Positions 1 through 16,838 of a stretch of 64,000 nucleotides of DNA are shown piece by piece. The translations under genes and the position numbers were made by a program. The DNA comes from Antedon bifida (taxonomy: Eukaryota > Echinodermata > Crinoidea > Comatulida > Antedonidae), in contig OY727099.1 in the NCBI GenBank assembly GCA_963402885.1, positions 11,892,001-11,956,000 of the forward strand, written 5' to 3'. The notes under the pieces were generated by a model, which did no database searches, was not told the origin of the DNA, and saw only the letters and a list, made by a program, of their open reading frames with translations. Each line of letters begins with the position of its first letter. Positions within the stretch are counted from its first letter, which is position 1.

Positions 1-233
1 AATTAGGTCCGACTTAATCATGAGAACCCCTGATAGAGATTATTGGTAGACTTTTATTACAGATATTGCAAGGTACAAACATTTAATTGACACTTTCCAG
101 TTTGGTATAGTCTTTAAATACAGGTGAATAATTTGAGTAAAGAATAATTGACACTTTCCAGTTTGATATAGTCTTTAAATACAGGTGAATAATTTGAGTA
201 CATATGTTTATTATTTTAATTTAACCTTGATAC

Positions 234-1350
234 CTTATAAGCTTCATGAGATCCATCTCGCCCCTTTTAGGTAATTTACATATCTCCTTCGAAAACTTGT
301 TGCTGAGGTCTGCGTAGTAATTATTATGCTGTGAGGGCGCTAATCTTCCTTTCATTAGATCATGCATGTCTGTGTGGTACTTTAAGAAAAGTTCAGGTGT
401 TAGTGATGCTGAAAAATATAATACTTTATGATTATTCAGAGCTTACATAAGAATCGTTTCTCAAAAGACTTTTTTTTTCTTATTATTGTTTTAGTTATTA
501 GTGCTTTTAAAACATTATACAATTGTTAGGGCTGATGCAGGCTGTGGGCCTGATGTAACAGGTGCGGATCTAATCGGGGCCCAGCTGGCCTGTTCCCACC
601 CCTAAATTTTGCAAATTGTAATGCAAAAGATAGGACATCTAATTAAGCTCAGCCCTTCATTTCACTATTTTTATGCCCTGGGTATATTTAATCCTGGATA
701 TATATGTGAGCAGAGGGGTAAAATTATATTTGTTACAATGTGAATTGGAGCTTACCAGTGTTTTGTACAGCATCTACAACTGCTTGTTGGAAGTCAACGT
801 TCTTTGAATTGAAGAAATATTGACGATGATCATCAATGTCCATTAGAAAGGTCAAGTATTTGCCAGCGGCAAGTACAGTAAATACTGGGCCATGCTGTAA
901 AAGAATTTACATGAAGTGTGGATAAATGGTAAAATGAACTTGAAAAAAAGATCAAAAGTCAAAGGCTATTTCTATTATAATCTGATAATTTTTTTATTTG
1001 AAAAAATACCATTGGCTTAAAATACCAGTTGCTTAGTTTAATTGACCTTCTTGTCATATGTAAAAATTTCAGAAAACATCCTCAGCTAAACTTTAAATGG
1101 TATGCAACATAATGTACCAAAAAAGACCAAACATACATATAATATAGTACTGCACTTGTATACCTACCATGTGTTCTGCATTTTTTATGTAAATCAAAGG
1201 AGTGACACCGAACTCAACACCAACACCCATCCATGGTATCCAACCACTGATCGTGGGAGGACCGTTCCGCCGGTTCAGCTTAACCATAAACAAATTCACA
1301 ATAATAATTGCAACAATGCTTGATATTACGATCGAAATTGTGAGCAACAT
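234..1350 (-). CDS. CYP39A1: CYP39A1-like cytochrome P450, N-terminal exons 1-3 (partial)
   Basis: Three coding exons read on the minus strand: 1168-1350 (ATG at 1350), 756-894 and 234-408, with phases 0, 1 and 2 and GT-AG borders. Exon 1 gives a hydrophobic N-terminal anchor followed by 'GPPTISGWIPWMGVGVEFG', which matches the proline-rich hinge of vertebrate CYP39A1 (RPPCIKGWIPWIGVGFEFG as I recall it). Exon 2 gives 'HGPVFTVLAAGKYLTF' and 'SKNVDFQQAV'. Exon 3 gives 'TPELFLKYHTDMHDLMKGRL' and a 'KRGEMDLMKLI' stretch typical of the same family. CYP39A1 is a microsomal 24-hydroxycholesterol 7-alpha-hydroxylase; whether this protein uses that substrate is inference. The heme-binding Cys region lies outside the window to the left. 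Another clan 7 P450 (CYP7/CYP8-like) is the main alternative. Confidence 0.85.
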
Positions 1351-2299
1351 TTTAGAAACTAGGCATACAAAGTACTGTATTTGCTAAAAATGTGGGGAAA
1401 AATACCGGTACTGTTGCAACATAGCTTCAGTTTCGATCCAGGGCCTACAAAAACAAATAAGAAGAGCGCCCTCAAAAGTGAATTAGAAACTATGGAGCGC
1501 TACTTAACACTTTTTAATAAATTTACCATGTTTACGGTAACGCAGTTAAAATGAGTATGCTTCTACTTTCAATTCCTATTTTTGAGGTACTAATATAAGT
1601 TACGTTCGGCTAATACGACGATAGATACTTTGAAGTCATCGTTCGATAGACATGAAATGAACATTACATCGGCGTTTCATATTTCGTATTCCCGACACGT
1701 CACACTTGAGTGCGTTTTGCATGTGTGTCGTGTGTAATATATTTTTTTAATTTTTTTACAGCTTAAAACTAATGTTATATATCTAATAAGCATAGTATTA
1801 ATAGTTACTATTGTGTATCCTTCATTAGTAAGGTATGTTTTTGAAGTTTATTTTGGTTGATATAGGTAGACGTATGTATGGGATGGCCTAGTAACATATG
1901 GCCTACTGACTAGGACTAGGCGAGGCCTACCTAGTACTCTCTAAGTAGTACGTAGTAGGCCACCACTAGTAGTACTGCTACTGCTAGCAGTTAGAGGCTT
2001 AGTTTAGGTCGGCTTATAGAGGTCCACTACTTATTAGCTAGCCTAGCTAGAGGGGTCATACTAATCTACTTCCGGTACGGCCCGATAACGCGAGGTAGGG
2101 CCTGGTATAGCTTGGTATGCTTTTTATGATATAAAATAATGTCAAGTACATTTTATTAACAATTCAATATTTTTTTTAGTGGTAAATTTAACTTGTATAT
2201 ATATTTTTTTTTCCAGAAACAAGTTAAAATCAGTTAAAATACTGTTCATTCGTCACAACGCGTTCAACGCCGAACAAAACATCACTTACAGGGGTGAAA
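1351..2299. promoter_or_regulatory. Head-to-head intergenic region between the P450 and JAGN1
   Basis: About 950 bp separate the P450 start codon (minus) from the JAGN1 start codon (plus), so both promoters must lie here. From about 1860 to 2115 the sequence is rich in CTAG, GGCCTA and TAGTAGT words. A GC-richer patch (2070-2100) contains CCGGTACGGCC and AACGCGAGG. No TATA box or unambiguous initiator is visible. A possible splice acceptor at about 2216 (TTTTTTTTCCAG) suggests a 5' UTR intron for JAGN1. Confidence 0.45.
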
Positions 2300-3388
2300 A
2301 TGGCGTCGCGTACCGGATCAAGACCAAGTGGTTCGGATGGTAGTGATTTTGATCACAGAGAGAGGGTAGCAGATCACTATAAGATAAGGTGCAAACACTG
2401 TTTCTCTAAGTTGTATCCTTATGGCTTATAATAATAATGTTCAATTTAATATAGCGCCTAATGCAAATTAATTTTGTAAGTGCAAATTAAAAAGGTGGGA
2501 TTTGAGGAGTTGTTTGAATGTGGCGAGTGATTCAGTTTGGAAGGGCGTTCCAGGGAACAGCAGCTGACAAGGCGTGTTGTCCATAATATTTTGTTGAAGG
2601 CCATGTAGGTATAGGCCTGAGTAAAACCTCTGATTAATATTTGTCTTTAGTTTAGCCTACTGTATGAATAGTTTAAAAAAAAGTTTGTTCACTGATAGAT
2701 GATTCATGGATTACAGTATTGGGGATCATGTCAAAATTGTTCTATTTACTGCAGTTACTGCAGGTGTTATTGGGTATTACACACACTGTTTGTTGCAGTG
2801 TTTGCCTCATAAACTTCTACATTGAAACCAACTACACCATACATAATGTAGTTACATTAGTGACTGCAGTAAATTAAATTTGACATGATTCCTTTGTAGA
2901 AAACAAATTTTAATTTCTATATTTCTCATTCTAGTGCTGAACTGAAGCCAAAAATGAAGATTTGTATGATTCTGAACTTAATAGTGGCTGTAAAAATTGC
3001 CGCCCTGGATGGAGCTTTACACCTGAATCTACTGCCACCACCAATTGACAGCATCAAGAGCCAACCATGGCATTACATCATCATCTGTAGCTTTCTCTCG
3101 TCCATTGTTGGCCTATCATCACTTTCTAAGAGTAATGCCGCACTTCTGAATGTTTACAAGACTGGAACGTTGCTATTCTGCCTTGGTGGTACAGTGTTTG
3201 GTATGATTACTCATTACAAGGAACTCCAATTGTACTTAGAGACGGGTAAAGGCCTTTTGATATTTGGTGTACCGTTTATTGTTATGCAATATGTTGGACT
3301 TTCTATTTACTTTGTTTTTACACTGTTGAATTATCATTATGCAAGCAAGTTATCGGATTCGTGGCACTTGAAAACTAAACGAAAATAA
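2300..3388 (+). CDS. JAGN1: JAGN1, Jagunal homolog, ER membrane protein
   Basis: Two coding exons, 2300-2388 and 2935-3388, joined in phase 2 (AG|T = Ser), give a 180-residue protein; human JAGN1 has 183. The N-terminus '[20 protein letters not shown]' matches the diagnostic start of JAGN1 ([20 protein letters not shown]). Four hydrophobic segments follow, at about residues 38-55, 75-95, 105-125 and 140-165, and the C-terminus 'YYASKL.DSW' type motif (here '[11 protein letters not shown]') ends in a basic tail that fits ER retention. JAGN1 is a multi-pass ER protein of the early secretory pathway, needed for oocyte vesicular traffic in flies and for neutrophil granule biogenesis in mammals. 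A poly(A) signal AATAAA overlaps the stop at 3388-3393. The internal Met at 2954 is not the start: the upstream exon supplies the conserved N-terminus. Confidence 0.96.
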
Positions 3389-4567
3389 ATAAAATTATAT
3401 TGAAATTTGAACTATATTATTTTTTGTTTGATTTATTGATAGATACTGAGATGTCACAAACAATTCCAAGATCTACCCCAGTTTAAAAAAAAATTCTCAG
3501 TCAGATTCTTTTTATCTATCCCTTCCAAATTTGTCTTAAAAGTGTTGATTAAGAAAAGAATTATATTACTAAACAACATTTCTGTAACTCCATCCAAGTA
3601 CCCAAATAAGGTAGTGTTACGTCACAACAAGCCAATCACACAACACTTACTGCAGCTATTGGCAACTTTTATTAATATTTGACTATAAACACATAATATA
3701 AACCAAGCAACTACATTCTGAAAATGAAATACAGTAAGCTTTGAAGAACATGATACTGTTAAGATTGTGTTTTTTTTAAACATTTGTCAGTACCAGTCAT
3801 CACCAATTGACACATTATTTATCATCGTTTATTTGAGTTAATTTCAGCACTATTTGTTTGTTCTGTTGTTTTTTTCTAACCATGTTTCACATTAATCTTC
3901 AATTACTTGACGAAACACTGAATGCCGTTAACATCTTAAAGCTCTGTCCACACTATCAAACTAGTTTGACAAAAGTGTGTGTGTGCCCAAATATGGTAGT
4001 GATATGTCCAAATACGGTAATGATATGACATCATCATGTCCATATATGGGCACATCACGTTTGTTGTCGCATACAATTTGATAGTGTAGACCATGGCGAG
4101 CTTAATGTGTTTAGACCTGGCGCCGAGCGTTTAAATATTCGACGCGTTACGCGCCAACTACATTAATCAATTGACCAGGTATCTACTACCACCAAGCAGG
4201 ACGCATTCTACTTCTAACATCGACAGTTCATCATCCTACAGCAATATGCCATAGGATCATTCTTAACTACAAATACTTTATTTGGTCGATTGTTTGATCG
4301 GGTAGACTTCTTTAGGAAGACACTTTTGATCAGTTAGTTCGTAACAATTGCATTTATACACAATACACATAAGATAGCAAAACATTATACATGGTAATTT
4401 ATATTAATGGAAGATACAATGTAAACTTTTGCTTTAGCCGACGTTAAGCGGGATGTGTTCAAGGCCCCGAACCCATATTAGGAAGACAACTCATTACTGT
4501 TTTAGACATTCAGCCATGCCAATGATATTGCACCCTATTTTGGCAACAAAAATTCACGATAAAATAA
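3389..4567. other. Convergent intergenic region JAGN1 / alpha-tubulin 1
   Basis: The 3' ends of JAGN1 (plus) and tubulin 1 (minus) face each other here. The region holds one full copy of inverted-repeat family A (3939-4103). A TTTATT at about 4278 is the minus-strand AATAAA likely used by the tubulin transcript. I see no coding potential. Confidence 0.5.
3939..4103. mobile_element. Family A MITE, copy 1
   Basis: Short inverted-repeat element whose ends are AAGCTCTGTC(T/C)ACACTATC and the reverse complement GATAGTGTAGAC...GAGCTT. The interior carries the family words GTGCCCAAATATGG, TAGTGATATG, GACATCATCATGTCC and GGGCACATCAC. Sixteen copies occur in the window. Several are flanked by TA, which would fit a Tc1/mariner-derived MITE, but that assignment is inference. 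Confidence 0.85.
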
Positions 4568-10562
<5,995 letters not shown>

Positions 10563-10760
10563 TTTAAAAGTTTAGAATCTTACAATGTTACGTTGTGAAA
10601 TGAAAGCAAAATGTAAGGCGTTGCCTTCTCCAATGTGATGCGTGGAAAGAGCACGGTTAATATGCACGCCTGTTTCAATCTACAACCCGATAGCATCGAT
10701 TCGTAGTCCACAATGCGCATGCGTTAGCTGATTTACTAGAATACTCCATGCTAGGATTGA
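10563..10760 (-). promoter_or_regulatory. Probable alpha-tubulin 1 promoter and 5' UTR
   Basis: Immediately upstream (minus strand) of the ATG-only exon. It contains a TGCGCATGCG core (10714-10723), a close match to the NRF-1 palindrome often found at TATA-less promoters. A TATA-like CATATTAAC lies at about 10658-10666. CCAAT occurs only on the plus strand, at about 10630. The transcription start was not determined. Confidence 0.4.
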
Positions 10761-10762
10761 GG

Positions 10763-11947
10763 GTGCGCGAAAATAAATTGAATACAAAATTCATCTATAC
10801 AGTAATTATATTGCCATTTTCTTTGATATGTGGAAATGAATGAATAAATCTGTTTACGTGTGTATCAATCAAATCAATCTCTTTATTCATCAAAAACAAT
10901 ACAATGCAATAGGCCTAGTTTTATTTAACTAAAATGTTTTACATTAATTTTGGCATATCTATTTTTTTTTGGCAAACTTACATGGTAACATTAACTAGTA
11001 CATGCAATTATTTTTTTTACAATAATAGATTCTGTTATAATGTATGATATTTTAATTCCTAATGCATTTAGAATTTATAATTAATATATGTGCGTTTGTC
11101 TCTGGAGGTGATTGAAATATTCTTCTAATATGACTCGATGAGTCATCTGCTTGAAATATTCATTAAGATCTGCGTTCACACAGTGATACAGAAGATTACG
11201 CGAGCGTGCAAACGTTGTTATTGATACGCGACGTGTAACGCGGTGCTAGGTAAAACGTGATGTTCATATTGAAATGAAATCTCGTCAATTACAGTACCTT
11301 ACGATAATCATGTTGACAACAAATGTGATTCATTTCGCACTGCAGATGAACTGTAATTAACATATTGTACCGTATGTAGTTTATAGTCAAAGCTTATGTG
11401 GGAAGCGCGGGATGCAGCGATTAAAAAGACGAGAAATCAGACCAGAAACAAGATAATATTAATGTACTATGTTAGGCCTACACACCGGTATTCATAGCGT
11501 TAATGATAATTGTATCTGTGTGCCATATGTTAAAGTACTCATGTCATTGTATACATTATGTTGGAATGCTTTAAATGAAGTTTATTTCAAATATCATAAT
11601 GGAGCGTCGAATGAAGTTACTCATTTCAATATTGGAGAAATTATTGAAACAAATAATTCCTCCATGATTAAACTGGTTAACTTAACGATTGAATCATCAA
11701 TGCTAAAGACAAATTAATTCTCATAAAAACATTTATTAAACATAAAAACATTTAAAACTGAGTTACAAAAATGTTATTATAAACAAATCTATAAACATTG
11801 AATGTTCTCAAATTGATTAATTCGCTTCACATACAATCATACATTATTAATTTTTTTTTATCAATGGTCAACAATACAATTATTTACATATTGATGTTAT
11901 ACTAGTATAGGTGAATTTAAAATATTGATAGCACAATTATTAATAAG
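10763..11947. other. Intergenic region between the two alpha-tubulin genes
   Basis: AT-rich spacer between the tubulin 1 promoter and the 3' end of tubulin 2. It holds a retroposon-like 3' block at about 10869-10910 and a minus-strand poly(A) signal for tubulin 2 (TTTATT at about 11732). An 82-codon open frame at 11469-11717 has no recognisable features and is probably chance. Confidence 0.45.
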
Positions 11948-14900
11948 CTAAAATTGTTCTTCACTACTTGATTCATCAGTATCCATCATTATTTCTTGGT
12001 AATCTTTTTCTAAACACGCCATGTCATATCGAGCATCAGTAAACTCGCCTTCTTCCATGCCTTCGCCAACATACCAATGGACAAACGCGCGCTTCGCGTA
12101 CATCAGGTCGAACTTGTGGTCAAGGCGTGCCCAGGACTCGGAAATGGCGGTATTATTGCTGATCATGCAGACGGCACGTTGCATTTTTGCTTGGTCGTCA
12201 TTTGGAAAGTTTGTCGGAGTTTGGTGGTTTATACTAACTTTAAAACCAGTTGGACACCAGTCAACAAACTGAATGTTCTTGTTGTGTCTTAAGTTAGATA
12301 CTGCAATATTAACGTCTGTTGGTACTACGTCACCACGGTAGAGCAGGCAACATGACATGTAGTGACCATTCTGGTGATTACATTTGACCATTTGACTATC
12401 TTTTTCAAAACAGTAGCTGGTAATTTCTGGGATTGAACACGTTTGGTGGAAAGATTTCTCTGAAGATAATGTTGGTGCAAAAGCTGACGAAACGAAGTGG
12501 ATTCTCGGAAATGGAACTAAGTTTGTTTGGAGCTCACTCATGTCAAAGTTCAAAACTCCTTGGTATCTTAACGAAGCGGTTATTGACGATATTGTCTGTA
12601 CAATCAGACGATTTAAGTTCAAGTAGGATGGCCGCTCAATGTCAAGATCTCGCCTGCAGATCTCGTAAATTGCTTCGTTGTCAAATACGAAAGAACAATC
12701 ACTCTCATCTACGGCCGACTTCATCGAAAATACGGCATTATATGGCTCTACAACAGCGGTTGAAACGAGAGGTGACGGATGAATGGAAAACATGAACTTG
12801 TTTATCTTGGAAAATTCTTTAGAAAGCTCGTCCATTAGCAAGGACGTGAAGCCGGAACCTGTCCCTCCTCCTAAACTGTTGAATATTAGACACCCTTGCA
12901 AACTGCTGCACTGGTCGGCCTAAAAGATAATATTAATGATAAATTGAACGTAAAAATAGAATTAAGAGACTACAGAGATGCATCATTTGCTTTAGACTAG
13001 TATCTAATCAAGGCATTAACACAGGATGCTGAGATCAAAAGGTTTATCTGTGGCTGCGGCACGATCAGTTCCATACTTCTTAGCAAACACCGCGCGCCGA
13101 GGAGAGCATGTACATAGTAGTACCGTTTGTGCACCACTTGTATAATTCTGAAGAGAACTGGTAAGTTTCTCAACGTTTCGATCAATATACTATGATCTTC
13201 ATCAGGAGTGAGAACCAAAAAGTCAAGGAAACTTTTTCTGTTTCCAGACAAGACAATTAAAAAATACGTTTAAGCATCAGGGAAGAATAAAGAAACTTAC
13301 CAATTTTCTAACTTGTTCCATGACGTCATCGATAACGCGTTTTCCCACCGAGTAACGCCCTCTTGCGAAGTTGTTGGCAGCATCTTCTTTGTCGTTAATC
13401 ATTTGACGTGGACTGAAAAGACGTTTGTAACGTCCGGTTCGAATCTCATCTATTTCACAATAAAAGAAACAAACATTTTTTTTCCACTTACGATTAAATC
13501 AAGAACCATGGTTCTTTAATTTATTCCAAAAACGTTGTAAAGCTCAAACTTTATGTGACAAAAAAAATGTGGTGCCCATTTATATAGACGGGATCCAGTC
13601 AAGTCGCCCCAACGCAAAGTCGCCCCATACAAAGTCGCCCAATACAAAGTCGCCCCATCGCAAAGTCGCCCCAAAACAAAGTCGCCCCGGCACAGTCGCC
13701 CCATCGCAAAGTCGCCCCATTACAAAGTCGCCCCATCGCAAATTCGCCCCATCGCAAAGTCGCCCCAACGCAAAGTCGCCCCATCGCAAAGTCGCCCCAT
13801 CGCAAAGTCGCCCACGGTTTTAATCATATTGGTTGCGTTTGATATCGATTGCGTTGTTACTTTGGTCGCGCTAAATGTCGTATACATTATAATGTTTATC
13901 CTATTATATACATAATTTGTGCTTTAATTTTTATTTTACAGGTTTTAATGGAGTGATGTGCTTTTTAAAAATCATTAAAAAAATAGTCCCTTGTTTGAAA
14001 GTTCTAAAAAGATTATCCCTGATTTATAGTTTCGAAAATGTTAATTTAATATGATTTTAAAATTAGTTACCAGAGCCACAATTACGAATCTTTCTTCAAC
14101 CTACGCGTGGATACCAGCTAACTTTTTAGGATAATATAATAAATGTATAAATGTGTAGTAGGCCTTCGTATAGATTTACAGTAGTTAAAACAATAACATT
14201 AACAGTGTTGTAAGACAATGAGTGTTATAGGCTACTTATTGATCATTTTGCATTTATTGACAAGTTATGTGTCTTAATTTTATAATGACTTTTCAAAATG
14301 AAGAAAAAAAAAAGGATTTCATCGCCGATATGATTGTTTTACATGCAGGTATTTTAGTAAAATTAAAACGCTACATTTTGACCATGGAAAAACCATCGTA
14401 CAGTATCGTGTGCGTGTTTTTTTAAAAGGGGAATCCCCGATGGTCAGCAGAAAGACGTAGCAGCTGTGAGGAAACAGATACCAGAAGGCGCAGCTCCGAT
14501 TGGTTTCAGAGAATGTTTTAGATGGCGAGTCGCCTTTTATTCAACAGCACAATGATAATTTTACTGAAGAAATTCTTTTCAACCCTTTTGTTTATAGAAC
14601 ATTCTAATTATCATGCCTAACAAATATCCTCATATCGGGTGTTTATTTAATTTTAAATTAAACAAGACAGTGAAGAGGCACGGAATAATACGTACACGGA
14701 CGTACGACGAATACACACACGCACGTCATCATTTACGACATATAGTGGTGATATGATGCAATTTTATAATGGATATAATGATGGGATTGCCTTTCCAGGC
14801 TTACAATCAATGTTCATTGTATTATAATAGTAAACTGAATTATAAATAAATTGTTTTACGTAATTTGTTGCATATAAAATAAAAGACACAGACGTAGCCT

Positions 14901-16838
14901 ACGTTTCCTATAAAATATTTTACATTTAAATAATTATGTACTGTTAAATGACATTATGCTGGATAATACTATAATCTTAAACTATGTTTACAAATTATTA
15001 ATATAGGCCTAATAATAATAATAAATATTCATCGACCAAAGTAAAAATAATCTAGATCGTATAACATCATTTTATCGCGACCAAAATTAAACGCGATCGA
15101 TTTCGAACGCGACTGATATCATTGTAAAACTCCGGCGGGGTTTCCCCATCTTCAGATGGTGCGTTGTAGTGCGACAACGGCGGAGTAATTACGGGGGTTC
15201 CCTCTGGTAAGCTAGCACGTTAGTGCGACCGCGGAGTGATTAGTCGGGGGCTTCCTCTCTGATGATGGGGGTGCGTGCCGATCGTGTGACCTGAGACTAC
15301 ATGGCGGGGCTTCCCCTTTTATGCCTACACGTTCCGTGTTATTTTGTGTATCATTGCGACATTTTACGCACTTGTAAACTATTTGTTAACGTTTTGGGGC
15401 GACTTTGCGATAGGGCGACTTTGCGATGGGGCGACTTTGCGTTGGGGCGACTTTGCGTTGGGGCGACTTTGCGATGGGGGCGACTTTGCGATGGGGCGAC
15501 TGTGTCGGGGCGACTTTGTTTTGGGGCGACTTTGCGATGGGGCGACTGTGTAAGGGGCGACTTTGTATGGGGCGACTTTGCGATGGGGCGACTTGACTAG
15601 CATCCATATAGACATGATGATGTCATATAACTACCATATTACTACCATATTTGGGCATATCGCCACTATATTTGGGCACATCACACTTTTGTTGTCAAGC
15701 TAGTTTGATAGTGTAGACAGAGCTTATTAGAAGCCTCTTAATTATATAAACAAATAAATAAAAAACTGAAAAAAGGGCTAAACTCAAAGAAGGAACTACC
15801 AATCAAGTTGCATTTGTTTGCAGTATAGAAGAACAATGTTTACCTCCATGTTTGCAGTAAGCCCAAATATGGAGGTATACCTCTATGCCCAAACTAAACT
15901 TTAGAAACATTTTATAGAGAAAACCCCAAAAGAACACACAATATTATGAATTAATTGTAAAAAAATGTGATGCAACGTATAAATGGTGTAAATTGTTTAA
16001 TGTAACGTTTCTATGAAAATTTTAGTTTTTATACATTACCCTTTTTAGATAAAAAAAAAGAAGAAAGTATTGGTGTACACCATGGAGGTTACCGTACGCT
16101 AAATATTGTGCAATAATTGTATATTTATTCATAAGCTATTTTTTAAGAAATAAAAGTAGGAAGAACTCATAAAAGACAAAAAAAAATAATGTTACCTATA
16201 GCAGTTGGCTCTAAGTCAACGAAGATTGCTCGTGGGACGTGTTTTCCAGATTCTAGCTCGTTAAAGAACGTTTTACAAGATGAGTCGGGTTGTTCTATAG
16301 TTGTTGATTTTCCTCCATTCGCGTCTATACCGTGCTCAAGACAATACAACTCCCAGCATGCATTGCCTGTCTGCACCCCGGCTTGCCCAATGTGAATAGA
16401 TAAACACTCACGTTGAACCTATCAAATAAATAACAACAAAATTGTAAATTGTGTTGTTTTTAAAATTTACATCTTTATTTTTTATATGGAGCCTGTTCAG
16501 TACTATACTACATACTACTATCTATACTATACTAAACATATAACAAAAACAATAAAAAGAACAATAACTTGAATACAAAAATACAATAAATAATTGTTTG
16601 TCTGTTAAAAGAAATAAATTTATTTTGAGATAGTGTACGTGTGAGTCAGTACGAAACTTGTTAACCCATTACATACAAAATTTAAAAAATGTTTTATGCT
16701 ACCGCAAACCTGACCTAAAACATCGATGGGTAAGTGCTGTACAATACTGTTTTAAGTATACTGTACTGTATTAAGTACTGTATTAAATATTGTATTAAGT
16801 ACTGTACTGTATAAGTAAAATTATTGCATACATACCAT
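11948..16838 (-). CDS. Divergent alpha-tubulin 2
   Basis: Four coding exons on the minus strand: 16836-16838 (ATG alone, followed by GTATGT), 16196-16418, 13301-13449 and 11948-12919. Intron positions and phases are identical to alpha-tubulin 1, 1.1 kb downstream, so the two are tandem paralogs. The product is 448 residues. GTPase features persist (GGGTGSG; Glu in 'MSELQTN'; 'WCPTGFKV', '[19 protein letters not shown]'). The rest diverges widely. Exon 2 begins [18 protein letters not shown], adding VQ after Met1. The K40 loop is two residues shorter and reads '[12 protein letters not shown]' with Thr at the K40 position. The tail ends 'DESSSEEQF' with Phe instead of Tyr. No frameshift or stop is seen, so it is likely an active, specialised isotype (perhaps of gametes or cilia, inference). 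Confidence 0.95.
12997..13255. repeat. Probable retroelement fragment in tubulin 2 intron
   Basis: On the minus strand it contains CTGATGAAGATCATAGTATA, then TTGATCGAAACGTTGAGAA, a word pattern common in invertebrate retroelement 3' regions. No protein domain could be read. Confidence 0.3.
13600..13815 (+). repeat. Left 16-bp minisatellite array of the foldback element
   Basis: About 14 copies of CAAAGTCGCCCCATCG with point variants (AACG, ATTA, CACAGTC). All reading frames stay open through the array because of its periodicity, producing false proteins of RPxxKSP type. Confidence 0.95.
15396..15597 (-). repeat. Right 16-bp minisatellite array (inverted)
   Basis: About 13 copies of the same unit in reverse complement (GGGGCGACTTTGCGAT). 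It can pair with the left array to form a stem of about 200 bp. Confidence 0.95.

Larger units (their letters stand above)
13590..15605. mobile_element. Foldback (TU/FB-type) transposon, 2,016 bp, 8-bp TSD
   Basis: Flanked by a perfect 8-bp direct repeat ATATAGAC (13582-13589 and 15606-15613). The termini are inverted: GGGATCCAGTCAAGTCGCCC at left and the inverse of GGGGCGACTTGACTAGCATC at right. Each terminal repeat is largely a tandem array of a 16-bp unit CAAAGTCGCCCCATCG, about 14 units at left (13600-13815) and 13 inverted units at right (15396-15597). Inside the arrays a second inverted pair occurs (13839-13873 against about 15073-15110; GATATCGATTGCGTT and GGTCGCG words). The middle has no transposase-like frame. 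Modular inverted repeats of short tandem units with 8-9 bp duplications are the hallmark of Drosophila FB and sea-urchin TU elements. Confidence 0.88.
13540..15725. mobile_element. Family A MITE split by a nested foldback element
   Basis: The left end (13540-13589: AAGCTCAAACTTTATGTGAC, then GTGGTGCCCATTTATATAGAC) and the right end (15606-15725: ATATAGACATGATGATG ... TTTGATAGTGTAGACAGAGC) are the two halves of one family A MITE. Joining them at ATATAGAC restores the usual order of family words, so the 2.0 kb between them is a later insertion. Confidence 0.85.

Noticed and set aside
11469-11717. 82-codon frame between the tubulin genes
   Set aside because: No domain, no splice context and AT-driven composition; probably chance.
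13600-13815. CRISPR-like direct repeats
   Set aside because: Units are contiguous with no spacers, and the genome is eukaryotic; it is a minisatellite.
13569-13823. Overlapping open frames of 68-84 codons with K-S-P-x-R-P or G-R-L-C-x-G-A-T repeats
   Set aside because: They are translations of the 16-bp minisatellite in several frames on both strands; the periodic sequence simply lacks stops. The same holds for 15301-15615.
15842-15890. TACCTCCATG/CATGGAGGTA palindromes near 8650, 15842 and 16080 as a regulatory element
   Set aside because: Short words repeated a few times without fixed position relative to genes; no support beyond repetition.
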